Below are positions 55,809 through 64,000 of a stretch of 64,000 bases of DNA, piece after piece. This DNA is from Neoscytalidium dimidiatum (Eukaryota; Ascomycota; Dothideomycetes; Botryosphaeriales; Botryosphaeriaceae): NCBI GenBank assembly GCA_037367355.1, contig CM074696.1, forward strand, positions 2,914,001 to 2,978,000. Direction: 5' to 3'. Position 1 is the first letter of the stretch, and every line of letters begins with the position of its first letter. The position numbers and the translations under genes are program-made. The notes beneath the pieces were generated by a model that saw only the letters and a program-made list of their open reading frames with translations, was not told the DNA's origin and did not search any database.

Positions 55809-56079
55809 GAGAAGAAAAGTGTGGAGTATTCCAACATCATCCGTTTGAATACTGCTTCATGTGAAAATAATTTTGATGTAATCAAATACATTTTGTCATC
55901 CTATTGTCCCAATTATCCTCCTCTGGGCCCCTCCGCGTCTTCGTTATTTACCATCAACTCGCGTCAAGTCACACCAAGTAAGATGTTGCGTCTAGATTGA
56001 TGTAGAAGTTGTCACAATGAAATCTTGTGTTGGTGTACGGGCGTGCAGCGCATTTCAACACTGAGCCCATCACCAACCC

Positions 56080-57429
56080 TTAACGCCTTTTGCGCACCGC
56101 TCTCTCACCCCTAGCCAACTCATCACGGCGAGCACCCTCAACCTCTCCTTCCAGGAACCTTTTGGCCCATACGACGTTCCCAGACTTTGGATCCATTATC
56201 ACAGAGTAATGGGTACTCTCGTTGGTTGTCGGGTATGTCTGTAACAGTCTCACAATTTCCTGGGGCCGGGCGGAGACATCGTCGCGCGGCACTGAGCCGA
56301 TTCTCCGCCTGAATCTCCGCTCAATTCCGTTCCACTCCCTCTCCACGAGCATGTGTCTGTCACTGGCTTCCTCCAGAAGGTCTGAAATGAGGTCAATCCG
56401 CGGACTGGTGTCATGCTGGCCCGGAGAAACATCGCAGTTCGTGACTGCGATGAAGGAATTTGATGAACGTTGGACAGCCGTCCGGCGGTCCTTCTCGAAG
56501 ACGACGGTCTCATCTCCGTCGCTAAATATCAGATATGCAGCTGTGGATGGCATCGATGGGAGTGTGCGCTTGATTGATTGCAGTGTCGGAAGCCCTGCTT
56601 CTGTTATGCGAAACTGCCCACTGCTGCGCTGCACACGAGGGATAAGCATGTCGCGGAGGATGGATGAGACTGACGGCTTGAAACCCAGCAAGACGGCAAT
56701 TTGATGGGAAAGGAACTTGAAGTTGGCAGCTCTTGAACTGTCATTATTATGGTAAGGCCGGAAATTTAGGGACATGCTGAGCCGCTCTCTTACTCCAGTC
56801 AAGACACCAACATAGCCGACATATGTCACCGTGCGGGCGGTGATTGGTCCATGAGGTCTCTCAACGAATTGCAGCTGTACCACGACCCGGCGAAGCCTGT
56901 CCATTTCCCAGTCAAGGGTGCGGAAATGGTACATGCTTGTTCCACTCTCCGTCTCGACGCGAGCACCCCCACTGGTACAGCCCATGAAGAGGTCAAGGAG
57001 GGTGTTGAAGCAGACAAGGAGATACATGTCAACACCACTGGTCCTGCTTATGCCTCTGAGTTCCTCTGTTTGCTCTTTACTGTGTACTCGCCGCATCAAC
57101 AACCTGGCGAGGAGGCGGGTCCTTTTGAGATGATAGCCAGCTCCCGTGACAAGCTCATCGAATATCGTAGGCAAGTCGGTGAGCAGAGGCTTGAAATCGG
57201 CCACAACTTCCGTGTATCGCTCCGCCGGCGGCCGCGACAGGTCAATCGTGTATACCGGAGGGAAAGGGTCGAAACTCTCGGGCTCTCGAGTTCCGGTCGC
57301 CCGGAGCTCGTACTCTGGAGCCAACGGCCTTGCTTTCCGAGATGCACCGGCGGGCTGCGAGGCGCCCGGGAAGCCGGCAATCGGCGCCCTTTTGCTTCGC
57401 ATCGACTGGCTTCGTGTCTGAGGTGCCAT
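56080..57429 (-). CDS. Acid-ceramidase/NAAA-like Ntn hydrolase
   Basis: Single exon, 449 aa. Residues about 50-110 (FPPVYTIDLSRPPAERYTEV, FKPLLTDLPTIFDELV) match the N-terminal NAAA-beta segment of acid ceramidase and N-acylethanolamine amidase. Then comes LLDLFMGCTSGGARVETESG with Cys as the candidate autoprocessing nucleophile, and HFRTLDWEMDRLR, the strand with conserved R..D..M/W after it. Later blocks include VTYVGYVGVLTGVRERLSMS, YHNNDSSRAANFKFLS and FIAVTNCDVSPGQHD (the N-C/TN-D strand typical of Ntn hydrolases). Unlike lysosomal relatives it has no signal peptide and starts with a basic disordered tail (MAPQTRSQSMRSKRAPIAGF), so a cytosolic or nuclear location is likely. The expected reaction is hydrolysis of an amide-linked lipid; substrate unproven. 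Confidence 0.72.
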   Translation of the reverse strand: MAPQTRSQSMRSKRAPIAGFPGASQPAGASRKARPLAPEYELRATGTREPESFDPFPPVYTIDLSRPPAERYTEVVADFKPLLTDLPTIFDELVTGAGYHLKRTRLLARLLMRRVHSKEQTEELRGISRTSGVDMYLLVCFNTLLDLFMGCTSGGARVETESGTSMYHFRTLDWEMDRLRRVVVQLQFVERPHGPITARTVTYVGYVGVLTGVRERLSMSLNFRPYHNNDSSRAANFKFLSHQIAVLLGFKPSVSSILRDMLIPRVQRSSGQFRITEAGLPTLQSIKRTLPSMPSTAAYLIFSDGDETVVFEKDRRTAVQRSSNSFIAVTNCDVSPGQHDTSPRIDLISDLLEEASDRHMLVEREWNGIERRFRRRIGSVPRDDVSARPQEIVRLLQTYPTTNESTHYSVIMDPKSGNVVWAKRFLEGEVEGARRDELARGERAVRKRR

Positions 57430-57879
57430 AGTGCGCAGGAATATATTTGTCGATTCTGCGCTCGCGATGCTAGCAAGTTATACGCTCAGTTTGAATGTGT
57501 CAAACAACAGTGCTGCAGTTGTTGCGGTTCTGACAGGCAGCAAACGCAGAGCCCCACAACTGTCTGATGGACACGGCTCCACGTCATCCCGTTGTTAACT
57601 TAGCCGTTTTAGGTAGAAAACTCACCTCGCTACGCTAAACTCAAATCTCGTCCAAGTGATACCAGCGTTGTTTCTTGTTCATTTTTTCCCTTTGAACCAG
57701 CAATATACTGCAAGGCCTCCTCTTTTACTCAGCGCCACAAAGACTGCTTAAATATTCCTGCAGCTGTCAGCCGAATGCACTGGCTTGGGAACGAATAAGT
57801 CGCTTGCCGCTACCATGACCATTTTTGGTAGACAACTGATTGTCAGAGGTTAAGGCGCGTGGCCGTAAGGAGCTCGGGA
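57430..57879. other. Intergenic, no gene seen
   Basis: Promoter of the ceramidase-like gene. No coding frame supported. Confidence 0.45.
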
Positions 57880-58790
57880 CATACAAGGCTACTTCAATGT
57901 GCTCGCGGGAGGGGCAACATTCTACTCTGGTAATGAATTAACCTTCGAATTCGCCAATGGTACGTCCTCGGACACCTGGTGACTAGCGGTATACAATACT
58001 GCGGACTACACAGGTCCACTTACCACTGGAGGACATTTCTACAACTGCTTTGTCATCGGACTCATCCCAGCATCTTACGGCCCGAACAACGTGTCTGCAG
58101 CCTTTAGCTTCAATCCAGTTTCGTTCGGCCAAACCGAGCCTGAATCTGAGACTCGGAGCTGGTATGAGGTGAGCAATGGGGCTTATCCCGCCAACCCAAT
58201 TGCAGTACAGCTTGATCTGTCTATTGAGGGCGGAGGCGTTGTGATCGGATACTTCCTGGATAACAGTACAACCGGAGTTCTCAGTATCCCCACCTTGGAC
58301 CAGGCACAAGATGCTGGGATTCAAGAACCATTATCGGTCTCCAACAAAACTACGGTGGCTTCTCGGGACTGGCATTCGTGACCTTCAAACAGTTTTTCCC
58401 TAAGTATCGACCCCTTCCCAGGGAGCCGGAGACGCAGCCATTACCTGGCAAACATCGTCAGAAGCGCAACCATAAGCTATTGGGATTCATTATCTCTTCA
58501 AGATGATTCACAGGAGGCTCTGAAATACCAATTAGTAGCAAGCGAGTGGGTCATTACGCCACGCTTGAGTGCTGAGACTGGAGACAATTCTACCTACTGG
58601 GAGGAATACTCTGAATTCCTGTTGGACAAGGGAGACAGTTTCTCCCTAACGGTACAGCTTCCTGTGGTCGAAGTCAGTATCAATAGTTTTCAGACTGACA
58701 TATCATTAACAGAAACGCTATGATCTAGCGAAAAGGATATTTGACCAAGCAGCGTTTGATGGCTGGATACCTACAGCTTAGGGAGAAACT
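57880..58790 (+). pseudogene. Unrecognised coding relic, probably broken
   Basis: Coding-like stretches appear in changing frames: GYFNVLAGGATFYSGNEL and FEFAN, then after a plausible intron (57960-58012) GPLTTGGHFYNCFVIGLIPA, SYGPNNVSAAFSFNPVSFG, VQLDLSIEGGGVVIGYFLDN to a stop at 58381. In another frame GAGDAAITWQTSSEAQP then stops, and a third frame gives YWDSLSLQDDSQEALKYQLV and STYWEEYSEFLLDKGDSFSL. No single set of introns joins them that I can find. N-glycosylation sites suggest a secreted or membrane protein ancestor. I do not recognise the family; it might also be an intact gene with more introns than I resolved. Confidence 0.35.
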
Positions 58791-58910
58791 TGACAAATCG
58801 GCCCCCACCATGGCAGCCAGATAACATCATTATTGTAAGTAGTCTTGCCCCAGCTAACCAGATATCTCTATGCTAACGTAATAGCTCACTGACTGGGTCT
58901 GCTCTTCTAC

Positions 58911-59723
58911 TTGTTCCCTTTTCCTGGAGAGGACGACCCACGACGCCGGGGTACGCACAATTGCTGTGGTGGCAGACCAACAACAGGCCCCATACAAGCC
59001 GCCAGCGACAACAGGGCCGCCCGTATATACTCCACCGACGCCCTCGACAGCGGTTTCGCATTCGCGTCCAACAACAACGCAACTGCAGCAGCTGCACTTC
59101 CCTGCCGATCCGCTAAAGGCATCTTCACCAACTACGCCGGCTTCAACCTGCGCGACCAAGTCCGCGCCAACAATACTGAGCCGCTCCAGTTCGAGTATGT
59201 GGCCGCCGACTGCTGTAGTTACTACACGCTGGATAGTATTTACAATATAACGAGGCTGTGGCAAGACGTCTCAAACGCCACGTGGCTGAGCACCTTCCTC
59301 TGCATCGAGGACTCGACAAGCTACGCCGCCCCAGCAAACAGCATGGCCGCGACGCCGCCGCCACAGACAACGTCGCAAGTGCCGGACGTCTCGGTTCTTG
59401 AATACGGGGTAGACTTCAACACAGAGCAGACGGGCGGGCTTCCAGACTTCGAGGTCGCGGACACGCGGGGCTACACAACCAAGATGTGCAACCCATACCT
59501 GGTCGGTGACTACGACTACAGCGCTACATGCCAGCATATTCCCGTCAGGTGCACTAATAGGGGATACAGCAACCCGTACGTACGCGTGTCGAAGTGTCAG
59601 AATACCAGCGGACGCTGGGGGGACAAGAGTTGTCAGTCCTCGATCTTGAAGTGCCTAACGGTATGGAGCACGTCGGGCACTTCAAAAAGCAGCCTATATT
59701 GTGGCTTTATTACTGTCAGGTAG
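58911..59723 (+). CDS. Unrecognised Cys-rich, probably extracellular protein segment
   Basis: Open frame of 270 codons (first ATG 58911). The N-terminal ~50 residues look non-conserved and may be noise; the later part is more convincing: GIFTNYAGFNLRDQVRANNT, LQFEYVAADCCSYYTLDSIY, NITRLWQDVSNATWLSTFLC, then a Thr/Pro linker and EYGVDFNTEQTGGLPDFEVA, TTKMCNPYLVGDYDYSATCQ. It has several N-x-S/T sites and Cys pairs, as in secreted or surface proteins, but no signal peptide or membrane anchor is visible in this exon. It may be the 3' portion of the broken gene just upstream. Family not recognised. Confidence 0.35.
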   Translation: MFPFPGEDDPRRRGTHNCCGGRPTTGPIQAASDNRAARIYSTDALDSGFAFASNNNATAAAALPCRSAKGIFTNYAGFNLRDQVRANNTEPLQFEYVAADCCSYYTLDSIYNITRLWQDVSNATWLSTFLCIEDSTSYAAPANSMAATPPPQTTSQVPDVSVLEYGVDFNTEQTGGLPDFEVADTRGYTTKMCNPYLVGDYDYSATCQHIPVRCTNRGYSNPYVRVSKCQNTSGRWGDKSCQSSILKCLTVWSTSGTSKSSLYCGFITVR

Positions 59724-60111
59724 GACTTTTGCCTGCCGATGATGGGAAACCCGGGTCTTGGCTGTTCCGTCTAAGAGTAGCCGTAGCTTTTTAGGTCATG
59801 AGAAAACTTTTCAGTAGAGGACTGGGTGACTAAAGAGTGTGGACCGTTTTCGACAATCATGTCGTCCTCTAGGTGATACTTCATTTCCATGACGCCTTCA
59901 TACAATGAACAAAATACACGAGCAGTTGGCCCGTACACGGCCGAGAAAAAGTACAGGAGTGCAAAAGCCAGACTCAGAACACCAAACCAATGCTTCACAT
60001 GCAACCAAAGGTATCTAACTATGCTATACGATTGAATCCACCTAAGCGCCAGTTAGAGATATCAAAGAAAAGAACAAACTCATGACTGTCGTAACGTTCA
60101 AAACATCAAAC

Positions 60112-63100
60112 TCAATCATGCAGAAACTGTCCCATCTCGTCCCACCAACCCGGAGCCCACGGGTATTTCAACTTGAACTGATCCAGATCCCTCCTAATGC
60201 ATATACCCCTCTTCTCGTCCGCACGGATCATCTCTCCCCCCACTACACCGAATAGGCGAGCTATAACATCCCGCAATGTGATAGGGTCGCCCGTCTTATC
60301 CTTCTGCATGAAATTACCGCGCACGATATCCTTTCCCGTGACACAGCGATATTCAGCAGCATCCTTGAGTGTGAGGAGCTGCATAAAGATTGCGCAACAC
60401 ACGAGCAGCTGAGGTGTCATCTTTACTGTGTAGTTCCACTTTTGCATTTCGACGTCGGTGTAGTAAGAGACTGGCTGCATCTTGGGGTTTTCAGGTTGCC
60501 ACTGGTACTTCTGAGCAAGCAAGGCCTGGTGGAGAGGATCCTTGGGAGAAAATTCGTCAGGGTGCCTCTTGCAGCGTTGGTAGATCCTGTCAAGGGTATC
60601 CCAGTGCGTCTTAGTCCAAGGTGCAATCTTTGGAAGATGTTTGTAGCGCGCTGCAAGCGGGTGTAGTTGGACCTGTGGGGCCTGGGGGGTGGCAGATCCG
60701 GAGCCCACACCAAAAGCTCCCCAGAGCTTTCCAAAGAAACCCCCAGCCTGGTGGTCATGCGGTTCGGAGGCTGCTTCGGGTGAGACTTGAGATACAACAT
60801 GGGACTTTGGCCGAGGTACAGGGGCGGAAACATGTCCAATAGGTTTGGATGGTTCAAAAAGAGGTTCGCGATGCTTGTTTAGATTCAGCGCAGTTACGTT
60901 CGAGCGATTCTCTTGAGAAGAAGGCTCAATCGAGTGATCTTGCATGTGGGTATCCTCATTCTGACCGTTTCGGCTCTGGGAGGCTAATCCTTGCGATGAT
61001 TGCTTGACGAGGAAAGAAGATCTTCCGACTGAGCATTGAGACCTCTGACTACTGAGATAAGAGGATTTCTCCGCCGACCGCTCAGATGGCCGTATACTGA
61101 AACGCGAATAGCTATCAACCTGTTCCGAAGGAGCAGTTTCCGTCCGGGAACCTCCAGCGTCAAAGAGACGTCTACGGTCGCCGGACGTATCGACACTCTT
61201 CAGGCGTGCACTCCGCGGGGTGAGCTCGTTCTCAATCTGACGCTGAATCATTAAATCTTCTTCCGCAAATACCGCGGGACTGGGTGGAATGACACGGGTT
61301 CTGCCGCTGAGGTGACGTAGGGGAATATGGTCCCTAGAGGGCCTGGCATGCGAAGTTGTGTTGTCTTCATCGAGAACCATGGTGTCTCCATCTTGGAGAA
61401 TCGAGCTTGCAATGGTGTGCTGAATTCTATTGTAGGGGCTACTGTTGACAGCAGACGGTGACGAAAACAAAATCTGTTGTTTCAGCGGGCTTCCTTTCGC
61501 AGGCGAGTGAATTCCGTTGCCAAGATTGTAAGGTGCTCTGGATGGTTGGAGCTTTGGGGGGGTCGCCAGGGGAGGATCCTTGAACTCCTTAGCCGGGGAA
61601 TCGTCCATGGCCATTAACACGGACAGATCCAGCTTGTTGCTGTTGGAATGGATGGGTTCTGGCTGTGGTGACTCTGATGAGCGCTGCCAAAACATTCCTG
61701 TATTTTCGGTGCTTTCCACTTCGGATGCCGAAGCTGGAGTCAGTGCACCATCTGAAGACCCGTCACTACTGGATCGTCCGTTCCGGGAAGATGTTCCTCC
61801 TCCATCAGATTGCCGGTTTTGACCTGTCAACGATGAGGCCGACTCATTAATGGGGTTTCTTCTCCTATCGTTAGGTAGCGAGGAGCCTTGCGAAGACCTG
61901 TTGAGGTTGCTGCGCTCGGAGGTGGAGGTACCGGCCAGTTCGCCAGGCTTGTCTTCGAAGCGTTTCGTGATACCGCGTCTTGTACGTCTACCAGCAGGTT
62001 GTGTATCAGATGATCGGCTGCCTTCCTCCTCCCATATATCACTGCCGAGCGCATCCCCGGAAGGTTCAGCAGTGGCTTCGCTAGTCTCATCGTGGTCGGA
62101 GCTAAGAACGATGACCTGGCTTGAGTCCGCTTCGTCGATCTTTCGACTAATGGTCTCGCGACGTCGCTGCCAGTACACCTCAAAGTCTTCACCAGGTTCC
62201 TGTTGAAGAACGCTGTCCTGATAGCTTTGTGACTTGTCCCCACTTTCTTCCTCGGCAGACGGCGGGGCGTTTTGCTCATCTTGCATTTCCTCAGCATCAG
62301 GGCTGGCCTGGCTCCTAGCTGGGCTGATGAGTTGAGCCTGCGCAGCTTTTACAGGGAGATCAGGCTGTTGCGTCAGAAGCTGAGATGGGGCTGGAGGCGG
62401 GGAAGGGAGCGAGTAGTCCTTCTCTTCGGGGGTGGGAAGGCGGTGGTGGCTGGAATCACGGTTTGAAGATCCGGCGGCGCTCGGGCCATCGAAGACTTCG
62501 CCGTCTGTAGTCGCGTTGCTGTCTCGCGTCACAGGTCGTTCAACGCTTGCATCGCGACTTGGGCCACGGGAGCTTTCGCGAGTGGTAGCACGCGAGCGTG
62601 CGCGCTGTGCGAGTTGCTCACCTAGGCGCAGGCCGGCTTGCAGTTCTCGCCTCGTTCCGGACTCGAATTCGTTGAACATGCCATCGAGCCTAGCGCGTTG
62701 CGCCTCTTCCCTGATGTCATCCGATGGTCTCCTATCCTGTGTACCCCGATTGTTACCGTTAACAACGCCCTGTAGAGCAATTCCAGCCTTGACAACATTT
62801 ACCAGCTTTGGTGTCTCCGCCTTGGATGGTGAAATCTCCGCTTGTTGAATGGCCGGTGGCACCGACGGCGACTCGTTCCGACGCCGTCTTGGAGGGGTCT
62901 GGGCGGCAAATATAATCGGAGGCGATGAAGGCATGAAGGAAACCGAAGCGACCGAATCGTTGATCTTGGGCAGGGGGGACGAAATGACTTGTCTATAGAA
63001 CCGTTGCCTGCGAGTTGGCGGGATAGGATCTGTGCGGAAATATGGAAGCTCTCCAGCCCTCGTAGGTGCATCATCTGGAGATTTGACGTTGAGTGCGGCC

Positions 63101-64000
63101 CGCATACTGGGCAGGGAGTCTAGAGAAACCATGCTGAACTCTTCACTATGGAGCATAGTCGTCTCGCCGATGGTCTGATCGGGCACAACAATATCGAGTT
63201 CATCGTCAGAGAAAGCGACATCATCCTCTGCAGTCTCATCGCTCTCATATTCGTGGTGGCTGACCATTGATTTCCACATATCCTCATCTCTGGTGGCGTT
63301 TTCGGGAGAAGCCTTCGGTGTTCGCTCATCATGTTCAATCTCTTCTTCGACCGTATCAGAAGCGATATCACCATGCTGAAAATTTCCCCGCATCGACCTA
63401 CGGCGTTGTCCGATGGAGGCACGTGTGCTTCCTGTCGCGTCCGCTGTTGATCGACAAGGCTTATCATCCAGTTGAGCAGGCGATCTTGGGCCGTACATAG
63501 CATCTGCACGTATCGGCTCAGGGGCGTTGATGTCTTTCGACATACTTCTGCGTGGCCTTGCCGGGGCCCTCTTGTTGGGGTGGTACGAAGCGTCGTTAAG
63601 AGAAGAGTCGAGCTCGCTGTCGTCCGGGCTTCGGGTAATAGATTTCCTCGGTTTGCGGACAGGGGTACCATTTCTAGTCCTTCCCGGCACGGGAGTCGTC
63701 ATGTTTTTACCTCTCCTATTGACTGGTGATGACCCAGCGGCATCATTGAGAGGGATTGTGGTGGTTTGAGACGCAGTGGTGGGGGCAGTTTCTGGTTTCC
63801 GAGGCCTCCCCCGTTTCTTGGTTGGCGAGGCACCATTTGTCTCGTTCGGCGAAATTGTGCTTGTTGAAACTGTATCCGACTTCCTTGGCCTCCCTCGTCT
63901 TTTCACAGGCGACGGACCATCGGCGTCATTTAAAGGGATTGTTGTGGTTTTTGTAGCAAAGCGAGTGGAACGGGCGCCAGTGGGAGAGCTCAGACTGTTT
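60112..64000 (-). CDS. AT-hook nuclear protein (5' end outside window)
   Basis: One open frame from the right window edge to the stop at 60112 (about 1296 codons in view). The N-terminal visible part has AT-hook DNA-binding motifs (VKRRGRPRKSD, TKKRGRPRKPE) set in repeated SP/TP-rich units. The middle ~900 residues are disordered, charged and Ser-rich. The C-terminal ~200 residues are conserved-looking and folded: GGFFGKLWGAFGVG, KIAPWTKTHWDTLDRIYQRC, WNYTVKMTPQLLVCCAIFMQ, ITLRDVIARLFGVVGGEMI and KYPWAPGWWDEMGQFLHD, a block found in fungal proteins annotated as AT DNA-binding (Thy-1-like). It should bind AT-rich DNA in the nucleus; the function of the C-terminal block is unknown to me. Confidence 0.75.
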   Translation of the reverse strand, partial: NSLSSPTGARSTRFATKTTTIPLNDADGPSPVKRRGRPRKSDTVSTSTISPNETNGASPTKKRGRPRKPETAPTTASQTTTIPLNDAAGSSPVNRRGKNMTTPVPGRTRNGTPVRKPRKSITRSPDDSELDSSLNDASYHPNKRAPARPRRSMSKDINAPEPIRADAMYGPRSPAQLDDKPCRSTADATGSTRASIGQRRRSMRGNFQHGDIASDTVEEEIEHDERTPKASPENATRDEDMWKSMVSHHEYESDETAEDDVAFSDDELDIVVPDQTIGETTMLHSEEFSMVSLDSLPSMRAALNVKSPDDAPTRAGELPYFRTDPIPPTRRQRFYRQVISSPLPKINDSVASVSFMPSSPPIIFAAQTPPRRRRNESPSVPPAIQQAEISPSKAETPKLVNVVKAGIALQGVVNGNNRGTQDRRPSDDIREEAQRARLDGMFNEFESGTRRELQAGLRLGEQLAQRARSRATTRESSRGPSRDASVERPVTRDSNATTDGEVFDGPSAAGSSNRDSSHHRLPTPEEKDYSLPSPPPAPSQLLTQQPDLPVKAAQAQLISPARSQASPDAEEMQDEQNAPPSAEEESGDKSQSYQDSVLQQEPGEDFEVYWQRRRETISRKIDEADSSQVIVLSSDHDETSEATAEPSGDALGSDIWEEEGSRSSDTQPAGRRTRRGITKRFEDKPGELAGTSTSERSNLNRSSQGSSLPNDRRRNPINESASSLTGQNRQSDGGGTSSRNGRSSSDGSSDGALTPASASEVESTENTGMFWQRSSESPQPEPIHSNSNKLDLSVLMAMDDSPAKEFKDPPLATPPKLQPSRAPYNLGNGIHSPAKGSPLKQQILFSSPSAVNSSPYNRIQHTIASSILQDGDTMVLDEDNTTSHARPSRDHIPLRHLSGRTRVIPPSPAVFAEEDLMIQRQIENELTPRSARLKSVDTSGDRRRLFDAGGSRTETAPSEQVDSYSRFSIRPSERSAEKSSYLSSQRSQCSVGRSSFLVKQSSQGLASQSRNGQNEDTHMQDHSIEPSSQENRSNVTALNLNKHREPLFEPSKPIGHVSAPVPRPKSHVVSQVSPEAASEPHDHQAGGFFGKLWGAFGVGSGSATPQAPQVQLHPLAARYKHLPKIAPWTKTHWDTLDRIYQRCKRHPDEFSPKDPLHQALLAQKYQWQPENPKMQPVSYYTDVEMQKWNYTVKMTPQLLVCCAIFMQLLTLKDAAEYRCVTGKDIVRGNFMQKDKTGDPITLRDVIARLFGVVGGEMIRADEKRGICIRRDLDQFKLKYPWAPGWWDEMGQFLHD

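Noticed and set aside
1..64000. tRNA, rRNA, CRISPR arrays or intact transposons
   Set aside because: I looked for tRNA B-box-like sequence, terminal inverted repeats and transposase or reverse-transcriptase motifs by eye and found none convincing. A dedicated scan (tRNAscan, RepeatMasker) could still find some.

Overview
The window is nuclear DNA of a filamentous ascomycete (Pezizomycotina; a Dothideomycete is my guess, not proven). Genes carry many short introns (mostly 44-75 nt, GT..AG, CTRAY-like branch points). The gene set includes a fungal rhodopsin-domain membrane protein, a UstYa-like protein, a family-1 UDP-glycosyltransferase, a PARP-E2 fusion and an AT-hook protein. Exon structures below were built by hand from conserved protein frames. 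Where I give a spliced length, the exon sum is divisible by three.

Layout. 0-10.6 kb is an accessory patch: a bZIP regulator cut by the left edge, an MFS transporter with an in-frame stop, a cytochrome P450, a P-loop sulfotransferase-like protein, a nucleotidyltransferase-fold protein and a UDP-glycosyltransferase. It has regulator, efflux and tailoring genes but no backbone synthase inside the window. 11-38 kb is mostly housekeeping: Sfi1, a tiny twin-CX9C protein resembling NDUFAF8, cytosolic isoleucyl-tRNA synthetase, Uso1/p115, Rat1/Xrn2, a PARP-UBE2Q fusion, a probable COG7-like subunit, a sugar transporter and a TLC-domain protein. 38.8-45.4 kb holds a rhodopsin-domain membrane protein and then a gene-poor, AT-rich stretch with a badly decayed cyclase-family gene. 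45.4-52 kb returns to ordinary genes: a BTB-like protein, mitochondrial seryl-tRNA synthetase and two unrecognised genes. 52.6-60 kb is accessory again: a truncated glutathione S-transferase relic, a UstYa-family gene, a small secreted tyrosine/glycine-repeat protein, an acid-ceramidase-like Ntn hydrolase and unrecognised, possibly decayed, coding stretches. An AT-hook nuclear protein runs off the right edge.

How the genes relate. The housekeeping genes belong to separate processes (spindle pole, translation, ER-Golgi traffic, RNA decay and complex I assembly); several share divergent promoters. The two accessory patches are the likeliest places for new biology. The left one looks like a detoxification or tailoring group. 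The right one pairs a UstYa-like protein (a family known from fungal ribosomal peptide pathways) with a nearby secreted Tyr/Gly-repeat peptide, which is a testable but unproven precursor candidate.
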